64,000 bases of DNA, taken from contig NZ_FOSC01000002.1 of the NCBI RefSeq assembly GCF_900114155.1, forward strand, positions 124,001-188,000, written 5' to 3'. Each line of letters starts with the position of its first letter. Within the stretch, counting starts at the first letter, position 1. Made by a program: the position numbers and the translations under genes. Positions 28,983 through 37,715 of this stretch are shown here, piece after piece. The notes beneath the pieces are model-generated. The model had not been told where the DNA came from. It was given only the letters and a program-made list of their open reading frames with translations, and searched no databases. Source of the stretch: Marinobacter persicus (lineage in GTDB: Bacteria; Pseudomonadota; Gammaproteobacteria; Pseudomonadales; Oleiphilaceae).

Positions 28983-29573
28983 ATGAGCAAGCCCAAACCC
29001 AGTCGCCGGGATAGTATCCTTCAGGCGCTTGTTGAGCTGATTCAGTCCGACCCCGGCGCCCGCATCACCACTGCGGGCCTGGCCCGCACCGTGGGCGTGA
29101 CCGAGGCGGCGCTGTACCGCCACTTTCCCAGCAAGCGGAAAATGTTCGAGGCGCTGATCGAGTTTGCCGAGGAAGCGGTGTTTTCCCGCTGCCAGGTGAT
29201 CCTGCAGGAGCAGGACGATGTGCGGGTGCGCATCCAGCAGCTGGTGCATCTGGTGCTGGTGTTCGCCGAGCGTAATCCGGGTCTGTGCAGTGTGCTGACT
29301 GGTGATGCCTTGCTGGGCGAGGACGAAGCCCTGCGCAAGCGTGCCTCACAGTTCTTCGAACGTCTGGAGACGCAGATCCGGCAGGCTCTGAAAGAAGGCG
29401 AAATCCGCCAGGGGCTGAGTCCGCGAACCACGTCTGCCCGTGGTGCTGACTTTTTGATGGTCTTCCTGGAAGGGCGGATTCAGCGGTTTGTGCGTTCTTC
29501 GTTTAGCCGTCTGCCAACTGCTGATTTTGATGAGGCCTGGGGTCTGGTTTCCGAGTCGGTTTGGGCCGGATAG
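28983..29573 (+). CDS. slmA: Nucleoid occlusion factor SlmA (TetR fold)
   Basis: 196 residues. The N-terminal helix-turn-helix contains TVGVTEAALYRHFPSKRKMF and the rest follows E. coli SlmA closely (ALIEF, FAERNPGL, LTGDAL, RFVRSSF, PTADFDEAW). SlmA binds DNA sites across the chromosome and blocks FtsZ ring assembly over the nucleoid. It begins one base after the thiG stop with no ribosome site of its own, so translation is probably coupled. In other gammaproteobacteria it is usually near coaBC-dut; placement at the end of the thi genes is unusual. A local TetR-type paralog is a less likely alternative. Confidence 0.85.
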   Translation: MSKPKPSRRDSILQALVELIQSDPGARITTAGLARTVGVTEAALYRHFPSKRKMFEALIEFAEEAVFSRCQVILQEQDDVRVRIQQLVHLVLVFAERNPGLCSVLTGDALLGEDEALRKRASQFFERLETQIRQALKEGEIRQGLSPRTTSARGADFLMVFLEGRIQRFVRSSFSRLPTADFDEAWGLVSESVWAG

Positions 29574-29602
29574 TTCTGGTTCTAGCCTGATCGTTTCGTG
29601 CT

Positions 29603-29712
29603 GCCAGTATGAGGGTGGGCCTTCACAGAACCGCTACAAGCACATCCGTGTGCGCTTCTCTCAGGCCATCCCTGGCCTTCGAAATTCTGTGAAGGCCCAC
29701 CCTCACACTGGC
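29603..29712 (+). repeat. Structured palindromic repeat, copy 2
   Basis: Arms of 28 bases (29603-29630 and 29685-29712) are complementary at 27 positions. Inside are hairpins AGGCCA-N4-TGGCCT (29663-29678) and GCACA-N4-TGTGC (29640-29653). The single arm mismatch is A against G at the same distance from the core as in copy 1. It lies 29 bases after slmA. Confidence 0.88.
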
Positions 29713-29840
29713 CGTTCTGACCGCAGTAATATCGCCTGCTATAACTTAAGTTTTTCTCGCAATGGGTTTTGAGTTTCTGTTGTATCTTCTCTGTTCTAGC
29801 CGCCTCTTGGTTTTAAAGCGATAACTGCATGCGCTGGATT

Positions 29841-29950
29841 GGCGGTGGCCGGGATGCCTTTCCCGAAATTTTGAAGGCCATGGATGGCCTGAAATAAGCG
29901 CACATGGAAGTGCTCGTAGCGGTTTCGGGAAAGGCATCCCGGCCACCGGC
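29841..29950 (-). repeat. Structured palindromic repeat, copy 3 (inverted)
   Basis: A perfect 26-bp stem (29843-29868 with 29923-29948) encloses hairpins AGGCCA-N4-TGGCCT (29875-29890) and GCAC-N6-GTGC (29900-29913). Its core, read on the minus strand, agrees with copy 2 at nearly all positions, while the arms differ in sequence and still pair perfectly. Confidence 0.88.
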
Positions 29951-29984
29951 ACCACTGCTGGACCCAGCAGGCTGGGTAACAAGC

Positions 29985-30809
29985 TTAGTCATACCCGGAA
30001 GCAGACCGCAGTATAGAGCGCACAGGCTCCCACACCGCCGGTGCGGAAATCAGGATGTCCTGGCCCCAGAGATCTTCGGGATAACCCCTGGGTACATCGC
30101 CGAAATGGCCGGCCCTGGCACCGGCTTCAAGGGCGATCAGGCGTGCGGCGGCGAAGTCCCAGGGGCTGACGGTTTCGTAGTAGATATCCAGCCGGCCGCA
30201 GGCCACCCAGCAGATGTCGAGGGCCGCCGAGCCAATCCTGCGCAGGTCACGGCACTGGTGGATCATGGCGTTCAGGCGGTCCACTAAGGGCGCGAGGTTG
30301 TCCTTGGTGTAGGGAAACCCGGTAGCAAACAGGGACTGCCGGGGTACCGTGGCACCGCTGTGCGCAATAGCCTGGCCATTGAGGGTGGCACCTTCGCCCC
30401 TGGTAGCGCGGAAGGTCTCGCCCGGGAACGGCGCGTGCACCACGCCGGCCTGTACCTGACCGTTTTCAGCGTAGGCAATGGATACCGCTACCTGCGGGTG
30501 ACCGTAAGCGTAGTTGACCGTACCGTCGATGGGATCGACGATCCAAAGCGGTGTTTCCAGTTCTTCGGCCTGGGACAGGTCCGGCATGCTTTCCTCGGAC
30601 AGGATCCGGTGGTCCGGGAAACGTTCGCGGATGGCGCCGGTGATGAATTCGTCGGCCATGACATCGGCGTGCGTGACCAGTTCGGTCTGCTGTTTGTAGT
30701 CGGTGCGCAGGGTGTTTTGGTCGCGTTCCCGGCGAACCAGATCGCCTGCCTCAACGGCCAGCTGTTCGGCGAAATCGGTGATTGTTTGCAGCGTGTTTGG
30801 GTCAGACAT
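29985..30809 (-). CDS. Inositol monophosphatase family protein
   Basis: 274 residues from the ATG at 30809, which has a GGGGG site; a start 13 codons earlier is possible but unsupported. The metal-binding blocks of the family are present: ILSEESMPDL with the first glutamate, IVDPIDGTVNYAYG, and the C-terminal SPWDFAAARLIALEAG with the final aspartate. Members hydrolyse inositol phosphates, PAP (CysQ) or act on transcription (SuhB); the exact substrate is not clear. Not obviously in an operon with the aminotransferase gene 60 bases upstream, though cotranscription is possible. Confidence 0.87.
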   Translation of the reverse strand: MSDPNTLQTITDFAEQLAVEAGDLVRRERDQNTLRTDYKQQTELVTHADVMADEFITGAIRERFPDHRILSEESMPDLSQAEELETPLWIVDPIDGTVNYAYGHPQVAVSIAYAENGQVQAGVVHAPFPGETFRATRGEGATLNGQAIAHSGATVPRQSLFATGFPYTKDNLAPLVDRLNAMIHQCRDLRRIGSAALDICWVACGRLDIYYETVSPWDFAAARLIALEAGARAGHFGDVPRGYPEDLWGQDILISAPAVWEPVRSILRSASGYD

Positions 30810-30869
30810 GGCGCCCCCTGTGGAAAGGTGAGAGCGCCAGTCTATCATGGCGGGTTGGTAACAGTGCCT

Positions 30870-32165
30870 TTACAGGCTGTGGAACCATTGCTCCATCTTG
30901 TCCATCGCCTTGACCAGGCGCGGGCAGGCCTGGTTGACGAAATCATCGCCCAACTCCAGCTCTGCGTAGTCGCCGCCAGCCAGCTTCAGGGCCTGGGCAC
31001 CGTCAAAATCCACGAACGCCAGGCGGGCGCCCAGATGGTCCGGCACGAAACCGAAATCGCTGGATGGCAGGATGGCCACGCCGGTTTTTTCCAGCAGGGC
31101 GGTGCTCAGGGCCTGGGAGGTTTTGATGTCGTGCCCGGCCAGTTTTTCCCGGTAGCTTGAGAAGTCCGGGAACAGGTAGAAGGCGCCCTCGGGTTTTTGC
31201 ACCACGGCGTTCATTTCGGTCAGGCGCCGATGGGTGTATTCGCCCACCACTTTCAGCACCCGGCGAGACTGGCGCAGGTATTCGTTGATGTCGTCACCAC
31301 CGTTAAAGGCCGTAATGGCCGCATGCTGGATGGGTGCGCTGGTGGAGGTGAAGGTTTCGCTGGCGATGATCGCCATGGCGTCCTGCAGCGGGCGCAGCTC
31401 CGGCGGGAAGATGAAGGTACCCAGGCGCCAGCCGCCGGCACCCAGCCATTTACTCATACCGGTGCTGATGATGGTGCCTTCCGGGTAGTAGCGGGCAATG
31501 GACTTGTGCCGTCCTTCGAAATGCACTTCCCCGTAAATTTCGTCTGACAGCAGGATGATCTTGTACTTGCGGGCCACGTTGGCGATGGCCAGCAGCTGAT
31601 CGTCCGTGTAGGTACAGCCGGTGGGGTTGGACGGGTAGTTCAGCACCAGAATGCGCGGGCGGGTTGGGTCGTCCCGGCAGATGATGTCCAGCTCTTCGGC
31701 GGTCAGCTGCCAGTTGTTCTCCGCATGGGTCGGCAGCCAGTGCACGGAGCGGCCGATGATGCGTGCCTGCGGAGCGTAGGACACCCAGCTCGGGCGCGGG
31801 ATCAGCAGGTCGCCGTAGTAAGCCAGCTGCAGAATGAACAGCAGTTCCTTGGAACCGGGGCCGATCAGTACGTCTTCCCAGGTGCTGCGCATGTGTTCGT
31901 TACGGTTGATGTAACCGGAGATAGCTTCGCGCAGGCCTTTCAGCCCCTTGACTGGCAGGTAATCCTTTTCGTGGGCGTGTTCCTTGAGGGCCTCTACCAC
32001 CCGCTCGGGTACCGGGAAGGGAGACTGGCCCAGACCCAGTTTGATGATGTCTTTGCCTTCGGCGCGCAGCTGGTTGCTCAGCTCGTTGATGCGCAGGGTG
32101 GCGGAGGGCTGAATGCCACGAACATTCAGGTTAATGGCGTAACGGTGATCGTGTTTGATGTCCAT
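30870..32165 (-). CDS. Class I/II PLP-dependent aminotransferase
   Basis: 431 residues. Fold type I markers are all present: Asn180 in LNYPSNPTG, Asp208 in LLSDEIYGE and the cofactor-binding Lys239 in STGMSKWLGAGGWRLG. The sequence belongs to the aspartate-aminotransferase-like group, but the amino donor cannot be assigned by eye. The open frame extends 33 codons upstream to 32264; the ATG at 32165 starts the conserved N-terminus. Lies between the inositol phosphatase gene and the PstS/OmpA fusion gene, all on the minus strand. Confidence 0.88.
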   Translation of the reverse strand: MDIKHDHRYAINLNVRGIQPSATLRINELSNQLRAEGKDIIKLGLGQSPFPVPERVVEALKEHAHEKDYLPVKGLKGLREAISGYINRNEHMRSTWEDVLIGPGSKELLFILQLAYYGDLLIPRPSWVSYAPQARIIGRSVHWLPTHAENNWQLTAEELDIICRDDPTRPRILVLNYPSNPTGCTYTDDQLLAIANVARKYKIILLSDEIYGEVHFEGRHKSIARYYPEGTIISTGMSKWLGAGGWRLGTFIFPPELRPLQDAMAIIASETFTSTSAPIQHAAITAFNGGDDINEYLRQSRRVLKVVGEYTHRRLTEMNAVVQKPEGAFYLFPDFSSYREKLAGHDIKTSQALSTALLEKTGVAILPSSDFGFVPDHLGARLAFVDFDGAQALKLAGGDYAELELGDDFVNQACPRLVKAMDKMEQWFHSL

Positions 32166-32267
32166 TGTTTCCGGTCTTTTGGTTGGATGGCGACCACCGC
32201 AGTATAGAAAACCCAAACATATTTTAAATCGCCCGGCGCATAAGGGATTGCCGTAGCCAATCACCGG

Positions 32268-33590
32268 CTAACGGTTTTTTATCCAGACCTCGACCCGCCC
32301 GTTGCGTGGGCTGCCCTTGCCGCTGACGGGCATGTAGTGACCGTAGCCGGTGTAGGGTGCGTTTTCAACGCCGATTTCATTCAGTGCCTTGCGCACGGAA
32401 ATTGCCCGCAGTTCCGATACCATCTGGGATTTCAGCTCGTGCTGCTGGGCATCGGCAAAACCGATCAGCAGCAGGTCGCGAGCCTGGCGATTCTGCTCGG
32501 CCAGGTAATGTTTCAGGCGCAGTAGATCCCGTAGGGCTTTGTTGTCCAGCTTGGTGCGTCCTTCGGCAAAGCGGAAGTTGACGGTCAGGCGCTGGTAGCG
32601 TTCCGTCAGTTTGCGGAACGAGTCCGGCACAACCGCTTCAAAGTCCGGCTTTACGGCAAGGGGGTTCTGGGAGACAAAGCCGGATTCAGCCACCAGGGCC
32701 TGGCCCTCGCTGCTCAGGGCAAAATCGATCAGCTCCCGGGCCATGGCCGGTGCCTGTTCACCGGTGGTGTACATGTACAGCCGGCGGGACAGCGGATAAT
32801 CCTCGCTGGCAACGGTCAGCTGGTCGGGCTTCATGGCGGGTGCATTGCCGTCGGACACCGCCAGCAATTTGCTGTTGCGCACCGAGGCCAGCCCGGCAAA
32901 ACCGATGCCGGCGGGGTCACGGGAGACATCGTCCGAGAGCTTGTCGTTTGATTCATAACGGCGGGCGGACTCATGCAGGGAATACTCGCCGTTCAGAACC
33001 AGGGATTTGAAAGTGTCCCAGGTGCCGGACCGGTTGTCCCGCGCGTACAGCCGGATAGGCTGGTCAGCGCCACCCAACTGTGCCCAGTTGTTGATCTGGC
33101 CGGAGAATATCTGCCCGAGCTGGTCAATGCTGAGCTTGTTAACCGGGTTTTGTGGATGTACCAGAATGGCCAGTCCGTCGATGGCTATAACGTGTTCACT
33201 GTCCAGTGAACGCAGATCGGCCCGGTTGCCGAGCTGCTCCACTTCACTGGCTTTGGCGGGCCGGGAGGAGGCCCAGATGTCGGCCTCGTTGCTGGCCAGG
33301 GCACGGTAACCAGTGCTGGAGCCATGGGCTGCCACCAGGATACTGATATCCCGGTCACCGGCGCGGGTACTGAGAATTTTTTCATTGACGGTGCCGGTGC
33401 CACGAGTGCGGACGTCACCTTCGCCGAGCTGCTGCAGGTAACCTGTCACCAGCATGGGTGCAAGGGTGGCGCCAACGGTGTTAGAGCCGTGAATTTCCAG
33501 ATCGTGGGCGGCGGCGGCCATGCTCAGAGAGACAACGGTGATGAAGGCAGCGGTCCGGCTGACCAGTTTGCGGGCGTGGGTGCAAATCAT
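32268..33590 (-). CDS. PstS-like binding domain fused to an OmpA-like domain
   Basis: About 440 residues from the ATG at 33590, which gives a compact signal peptide ending AAAA-HD; an ATG at 33632 would add 14 residues. Residues about 30-300 form a phosphate-binding-protein-like domain (IHGSNTVG, the SGQINNW loop, YARDNRSGTWDTF, AGIGFAG), and about 330-440 form an OmpA-type peptidoglycan-binding domain (VNFRFAEGRTKLDN, LLIGFADAQ, PRNGRVEVWI). The protein should be periplasmic, holding a ligand-binding domain at the cell wall. No ABC transporter genes are next to it. Confidence 0.85.
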   Translation of the reverse strand: MICTHARKLVSRTAAFITVVSLSMAAAAHDLEIHGSNTVGATLAPMLVTGYLQQLGEGDVRTRGTGTVNEKILSTRAGDRDISILVAAHGSSTGYRALASNEADIWASSRPAKASEVEQLGNRADLRSLDSEHVIAIDGLAILVHPQNPVNKLSIDQLGQIFSGQINNWAQLGGADQPIRLYARDNRSGTWDTFKSLVLNGEYSLHESARRYESNDKLSDDVSRDPAGIGFAGLASVRNSKLLAVSDGNAPAMKPDQLTVASEDYPLSRRLYMYTTGEQAPAMARELIDFALSSEGQALVAESGFVSQNPLAVKPDFEAVVPDSFRKLTERYQRLTVNFRFAEGRTKLDNKALRDLLRLKHYLAEQNRQARDLLLIGFADAQQHELKSQMVSELRAISVRKALNEIGVENAPYTGYGHYMPVSGKGSPRNGRVEVWIKNR

Positions 33591-33689
33591 GTCCTTGATA
33601 CCTGTATTGTACTGCTTGATTGCCGGCATCATGGGACAGGACTGTGACAGGGATATTGCAGCGCCCGACGGGGCAGGGAAATAAACGGA

Positions 33690-34001
33690 TCAGAACCGGT
33701 GGGGGTCGAGTTCCATGTGGCAGATTTTCTGGCCCAGCATGATGACCCGGCCGATGTAACGTTCTTCACCGGTGGTGGTGAATTCGAACAGAAAGCGGCG
33801 CCACACTCTCAGCCTGCCCTGGTCATCGCGTTTGAACCAGAGGCCGCGCAGGTAGATGGCATCGTCCAGTAGCAGAACGTCCATGGTTTTGCAGTACCGG
33901 CGGGCGGCCTGCAGGACGAAATCCTTGATGGCTTTGGCACGCCACCAGTACCAGATGGCAAAGCCGGCGACAAAGAGCCAGAAGAGGGTTCCCAGGGTCA
34001 A
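33690..34001 (-). CDS. DUF3301 family membrane protein
   Basis: About 103 residues from a TTG at 34001 (AGGA site 11 bases before). One N-terminal transmembrane segment (about 4-22, LFWLFVAGFAIWYWW) precedes a basic cytoplasmic part with LRGLWFKRDDQGRLRVWRRF, typical of DUF3301. Function unknown. The open frame continues upstream into the chemoreceptor gene in another phase, which is not coding. It lies 53 bases after that gene on the same strand. Confidence 0.75.
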   Translation of the reverse strand: MTLGTLFWLFVAGFAIWYWWRAKAIKDFVLQAARRYCKTMDVLLLDDAIYLRGLWFKRDDQGRLRVWRRFLFEFTTTGEERYIGRVIMLGQKICHMELDPHRF

Positions 34002-34054
34002 GGTGTTGGCGATCCTGTTGGTTGGTTGACCGTTAGGCGGACCGCCAGAGTACC

Positions 34055-35686
34055 CTATTGAGCCGGCTCGGGAAATTGTTTCGGTGGTGGTGACGGCTGT
34101 GCCACCCGCAGGCGTTCGCGCAGCATGTGCAGGAAGTGGCTGGTGAGCAGTTGTGCCTGGTCCACATGGGTGCCGAGCTGCTCGGATTCCTCGCGGGCAC
34201 TTTCGCTGCTCTGGACGGACTGGTTGCCCAGTTGCAGCAGGTGCTCGGCCTGCTGCTCCACCTGCACCGCCAGGGCCGATTGCTGGGCGGAGGCGCCGGC
34301 CACTTCCCGGGCACAATCGTCAATGATGTCCATGTCACTCAGCGTGGTTTCCAGCGACTGGCTGGCCTCATCGGCCATCGCGGAAGTGTCGTTACAGGCC
34401 TCGGACCCCTCGTTCAGCACGCTGACCACCATGCGGGTTTCTGACTGCAGCTGTTCGATCATGGTGTCGATGCGCTGGGTGGATTCGTGAGTGCGCCCCG
34501 CCAGGCCCCGGATTTCGTCGGCAACCACGGCGAAACCGCGTCCGGCCTCGCCGGCCCGTGCGGCTTCGATGGCGGCGTTCAGAGCCAGCAGGTTGGTTTG
34601 CTCGGCAATCTCGCTAATGACCTCAACCACCACGCTTATGGCATCGCTGCGCTCCGACAGCTTGCCCATCTCCTGATTGGCTCTGTCCAGGCGGCCTCGC
34701 AGGTGTGAGATTGAACGATTGACTCCATTCATCCGGTCCCGACACTGCTGGGCCGATTGCCGGGCCCCGGTGCTGGCATTTTCGGTCTTTTGGGTCATGT
34801 CGTTGACCCGGCGAACGCTCTGGGCCAGCTCTTCAAAGGCCCGGGTGATGTTTTCAATGTCACTTTGCTGGTTGCGCACGCTGCTGACCGAGCTGCTCAC
34901 CCAGTCGATGGTTTTCTGTTTCTTGCCATGCAGCATGCCGATGTTGGCGTGCATGCGGGCCGAGACCGCCCTGAGGGTGGCGTCCCGTTTTTGCCGGTCG
35001 TATTCGATCCAGGCACCTTCATCGCGCCGGCCGGTGTAGATCCACGGCATCACAGGATGGGCGTTGCAGCAGGCATCGCGGGCGGTGCGCATCATAGGCA
35101 GGGTGAGCCAGAACAGTATGGCGAAGACCGCCAGCACCAGGACTTGAAGCACCAGCATTTGCATCAGCGTCAACGAGGCCAGCCCGAAAACCACCAGGCT
35201 GCCGGCAAGCAGGGCATAAAGGCACGCCAGCTTGCTGGTCAGCGGCGGACTGATGGCCTGATAGCGACGTGGAATACCGCCTTTCTGCCAGGCCGCATAG
35301 GCGGCTTCAGCCCGCTGGATCTGGGCGCATGTAGGTTGGCAGCGAACCGACTGATACTCGACGATCTTGCCATCTTTCTTGATCGGGGTGACGTAGGCAT
35401 CGACCCAGTAATGATCACCGTTCTTGCAGCGGTTTTTGACAATGCCGCGCCACGAGTCACCGCCCTGAACGGTCTGCCACAGGTTCTCGAATGCCGGTGG
35501 TGGCATGTCAGGATGACGGATAAGGTTGTGAGGTTTACCAATCAGCTCGTCAAGTTCAAAACCGGCCACGTCGAGGAAGTCCTCGTTGGCGGCGGTAATC
35601 TTTCCTTTCAGATCGGTGGTGCTGATCAGGTGATAGTGGGCCGGGTATTCGCGCTCTTTGCCGGTAACGGGCTCATTCCTGCGCAT
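34055..35686 (-). CDS. PAS-domain methyl-accepting chemotaxis protein (Aer-like)
   Basis: 543 residues from an ATG with GGAG seven bases upstream. An N-terminal PAS domain (about 15-125) has the Aer features [16 protein letters not shown] and [14 protein letters not shown], known in Aer to bind FAD and sense redox or oxygen. Two close hydrophobic segments (about 150-200) form a membrane hairpin, and the C-terminal signalling domain contains the highly conserved tip [20 protein letters not shown]. It should dock to CheA/CheW for energy taxis. Next to a PAS-GGDEF-EAL gene, divergent. Confidence 0.92.
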   Translation of the reverse strand: MRRNEPVTGKEREYPAHYHLISTTDLKGKITAANEDFLDVAGFELDELIGKPHNLIRHPDMPPPAFENLWQTVQGGDSWRGIVKNRCKNGDHYWVDAYVTPIKKDGKIVEYQSVRCQPTCAQIQRAEAAYAAWQKGGIPRRYQAISPPLTSKLACLYALLAGSLVVFGLASLTLMQMLVLQVLVLAVFAILFWLTLPMMRTARDACCNAHPVMPWIYTGRRDEGAWIEYDRQKRDATLRAVSARMHANIGMLHGKKQKTIDWVSSSVSSVRNQQSDIENITRAFEELAQSVRRVNDMTQKTENASTGARQSAQQCRDRMNGVNRSISHLRGRLDRANQEMGKLSERSDAISVVVEVISEIAEQTNLLALNAAIEAARAGEAGRGFAVVADEIRGLAGRTHESTQRIDTMIEQLQSETRMVVSVLNEGSEACNDTSAMADEASQSLETTLSDMDIIDDCAREVAGASAQQSALAVQVEQQAEHLLQLGNQSVQSSESAREESEQLGTHVDQAQLLTSHFLHMLRERLRVAQPSPPPKQFPEPAQ

Positions 35687-35852
35687 GTGTCGCTCCAAAA
35701 TACTCTTTATGTGCCTTCACTATCGGCCTGCAGACCTTCGCAGGATATCCGCTTATTGCAAATCTTGAGAGACTGGCAGCTGAAACCTGCCGCTCTGGTC
35801 AAAGAAACGTCTGTTTTGCAAAATCTGGATAGGTTGAGGATGTTTTAAGCTT

Positions 35853-37577
35853 ATGCTGACAACAAGAATAAGAAACGTTGACACGGACGCACAGGCGGAT
35901 GCCGGCATGCAGTCACTGAACGAACCGGATTTCAAGGCGCTGGTGGACTCCCACCCCAAAGCCATAATGCTGACCGCGCAGGATGGCTCCATTGCCTACG
36001 TTAACGATCAGTTCGAACGGGTTACCGGTTACCGACAGGAAGAAATTGTTGGCCATAACCCGTCCATTCTCAGTTCAGGGATGCATTCCCGGGAGTTCTA
36101 CATCGACATGTGGCAGAGCCTGGAGCGTGACAAGCGCTGGGAAGGGCTGATCTGGAACCGTCGCAAAAATGGTGAAACCTACCCGCAGTGGCTGAATATT
36201 TACCCGGTTGAGCACGAGGGCGGCGCATTCTATACCGGTGTGTTCATGGATGTGGGTGAACTGACTGCCAACGACGAACGGCTGGCGGCACTGGCCTATT
36301 ATGATCCGCTGACCGAACTACCCAACCGTACCCTGTTCCAGGAATTTCTGAAGGCCCGTGCCTGTCAACGCGAACCCGCCGACCGCTGTTTTGCCGTGCT
36401 GTTCATTGATCTGGATTTCTTCAAGTCGGTGAACGACCTGCACGGCCATGACTATGGCGACCGGGTGCTGAAACAGGCGGCGGTGTGCATCCAGGGCGTG
36501 TTGCGCAAAGGTGACTTGGTGGCGCGCCTGTCCGGTGACGAATTCGCCGCCATTGTTGAGTTGCAGGAACCCTCGGAAATCAACGCGGTGTGTGAGCGCA
36601 TGGCCAGCGCTTTCCGCAAGCCGGTGTCGGTGGATTTCCGCGAGTACTTCCTGTCGGCCTCGGTCGGGGCGGCCCTCTACCCGCGCCACGCGGAGTCCGC
36701 GTCGGATTTGTTGCTAAAGGCCGACCGCGCCATGTATGCGGCGAAAACCGCGGGCCGGGCCTGTTACCGGGTGTACAGTGCCGAGGAAAGCGAGCAGGGG
36801 CAGCACCAGCAGATGCTGTCAGAGGCCCTGGTGGCATCGCTGAAGGTGGCACCGGAGGAATTCTCGGTCATGTATCAGCCTCAATACGACCTGCGTTCTG
36901 GTGCCATGGTGGGCATGGAAGCCCTGATGCGCTGGCGCCACCCGGAGCTGGGGGCCGTATCGCCCGGTGAGTTTGTGCCATTGGCCGAGCAACGTGGCCT
37001 GATTCACGAGCTGACTGAACAACTCGTGCGTTGTATTACCCGAGACCTGACCCGCCACGACTTCGGCACTCACGGTAATATGCGTCTGGCAATCAATATC
37101 TCCGCCCGTCAGATAGCCGATGACCGGCTTGAGGTCCTGCTTGAACCTTTCTTTACCCGTCTGCAACTTGCCGGTTGGTGTCCGGAACTGGAGATCACGG
37201 AGACTCACCTGATGAATCTGTCGCCGCGCTGCCTGGATAAATTGCGGGATTTCGGCAAACGGGGCGTGATGGTGGCCATCGATGATTTTGGCACCGGTTA
37301 CTCGTCACTGGCCTACCTGCACGCATTGCCTGTGCACGTGCTGAAGATTGATCGCCAGTTCGTCCAGCGCCTGGGCCCGGACAGCCGCGATTCGCGCATC
37401 GTCTCGGCCATTCTTGGCATTGCCGACGCACTGGAACTGGAGGTGGTGGCCGAGGGTATCGAGACCGAGGCCCAGAAGGCCAAGCTACAGGAGCTGAACT
37501 GCCATCGCGGTCAGGGCTTTCTGATGGCCAGGCCAACACCGCTGGAGAGTCTGGTGCGACAGGCCACCTCTGGTTAG
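35853..37577 (+). CDS. PAS-GGDEF-EAL cyclic di-GMP signalling protein
   Basis: 574 residues, soluble. PAS domain about 25-135 (GYRQEEIVGHNPSILSSG is the typical PAS with a PAC follow-up), GGDEF domain about 150-305 and EAL domain about 325-565. The GGDEF site reads SGDEF, a variant sometimes still active. The EAL domain looks complete: MEALMRW, NISARQ, EITE, DDFGTGYSS and EGIE. The protein is therefore probably a phosphodiesterase, possibly with some cyclase activity, controlled by the PAS sensor. The ATG has only a distant GAGG; a start at codon 19 is possible. Divergent from the Aer-like gene. Confidence 0.9.
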   Translation: MLTTRIRNVDTDAQADAGMQSLNEPDFKALVDSHPKAIMLTAQDGSIAYVNDQFERVTGYRQEEIVGHNPSILSSGMHSREFYIDMWQSLERDKRWEGLIWNRRKNGETYPQWLNIYPVEHEGGAFYTGVFMDVGELTANDERLAALAYYDPLTELPNRTLFQEFLKARACQREPADRCFAVLFIDLDFFKSVNDLHGHDYGDRVLKQAAVCIQGVLRKGDLVARLSGDEFAAIVELQEPSEINAVCERMASAFRKPVSVDFREYFLSASVGAALYPRHAESASDLLLKADRAMYAAKTAGRACYRVYSAEESEQGQHQQMLSEALVASLKVAPEEFSVMYQPQYDLRSGAMVGMEALMRWRHPELGAVSPGEFVPLAEQRGLIHELTEQLVRCITRDLTRHDFGTHGNMRLAINISARQIADDRLEVLLEPFFTRLQLAGWCPELEITETHLMNLSPRCLDKLRDFGKRGVMVAIDDFGTGYSSLAYLHALPVHVLKIDRQFVQRLGPDSRDSRIVSAILGIADALELEVVAEGIETEAQKAKLQELNCHRGQGFLMARPTPLESLVRQATSG

Positions 37578-37715
37578 TGACACTCGACGGGTTTGACGGG
37601 TATCAATAAATGATCGGAAATCGATGATTTTTTGATCATTTTGCAAAATTTGGCTAGGGAATAGAGAGGCTTTGCCTTAAAAGGGCGAAGTCTCCATTAC
37701 CAACGCCATCTGTTT

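Larger units (their letters stand above)
29574..29984. other. 411-bp gene-free interval with two structured repeats
   Basis: No gene was found. It holds two inverted copies of the palindromic repeat (29603-29712 and 29841-29950) separated by a 128-bp AT-richer spacer in which nothing was recognised. A small stem, CTGCTG-GACC-CAGCAG, lies just after the second copy, near 29956-29971, without a T run. Confidence 0.8.
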
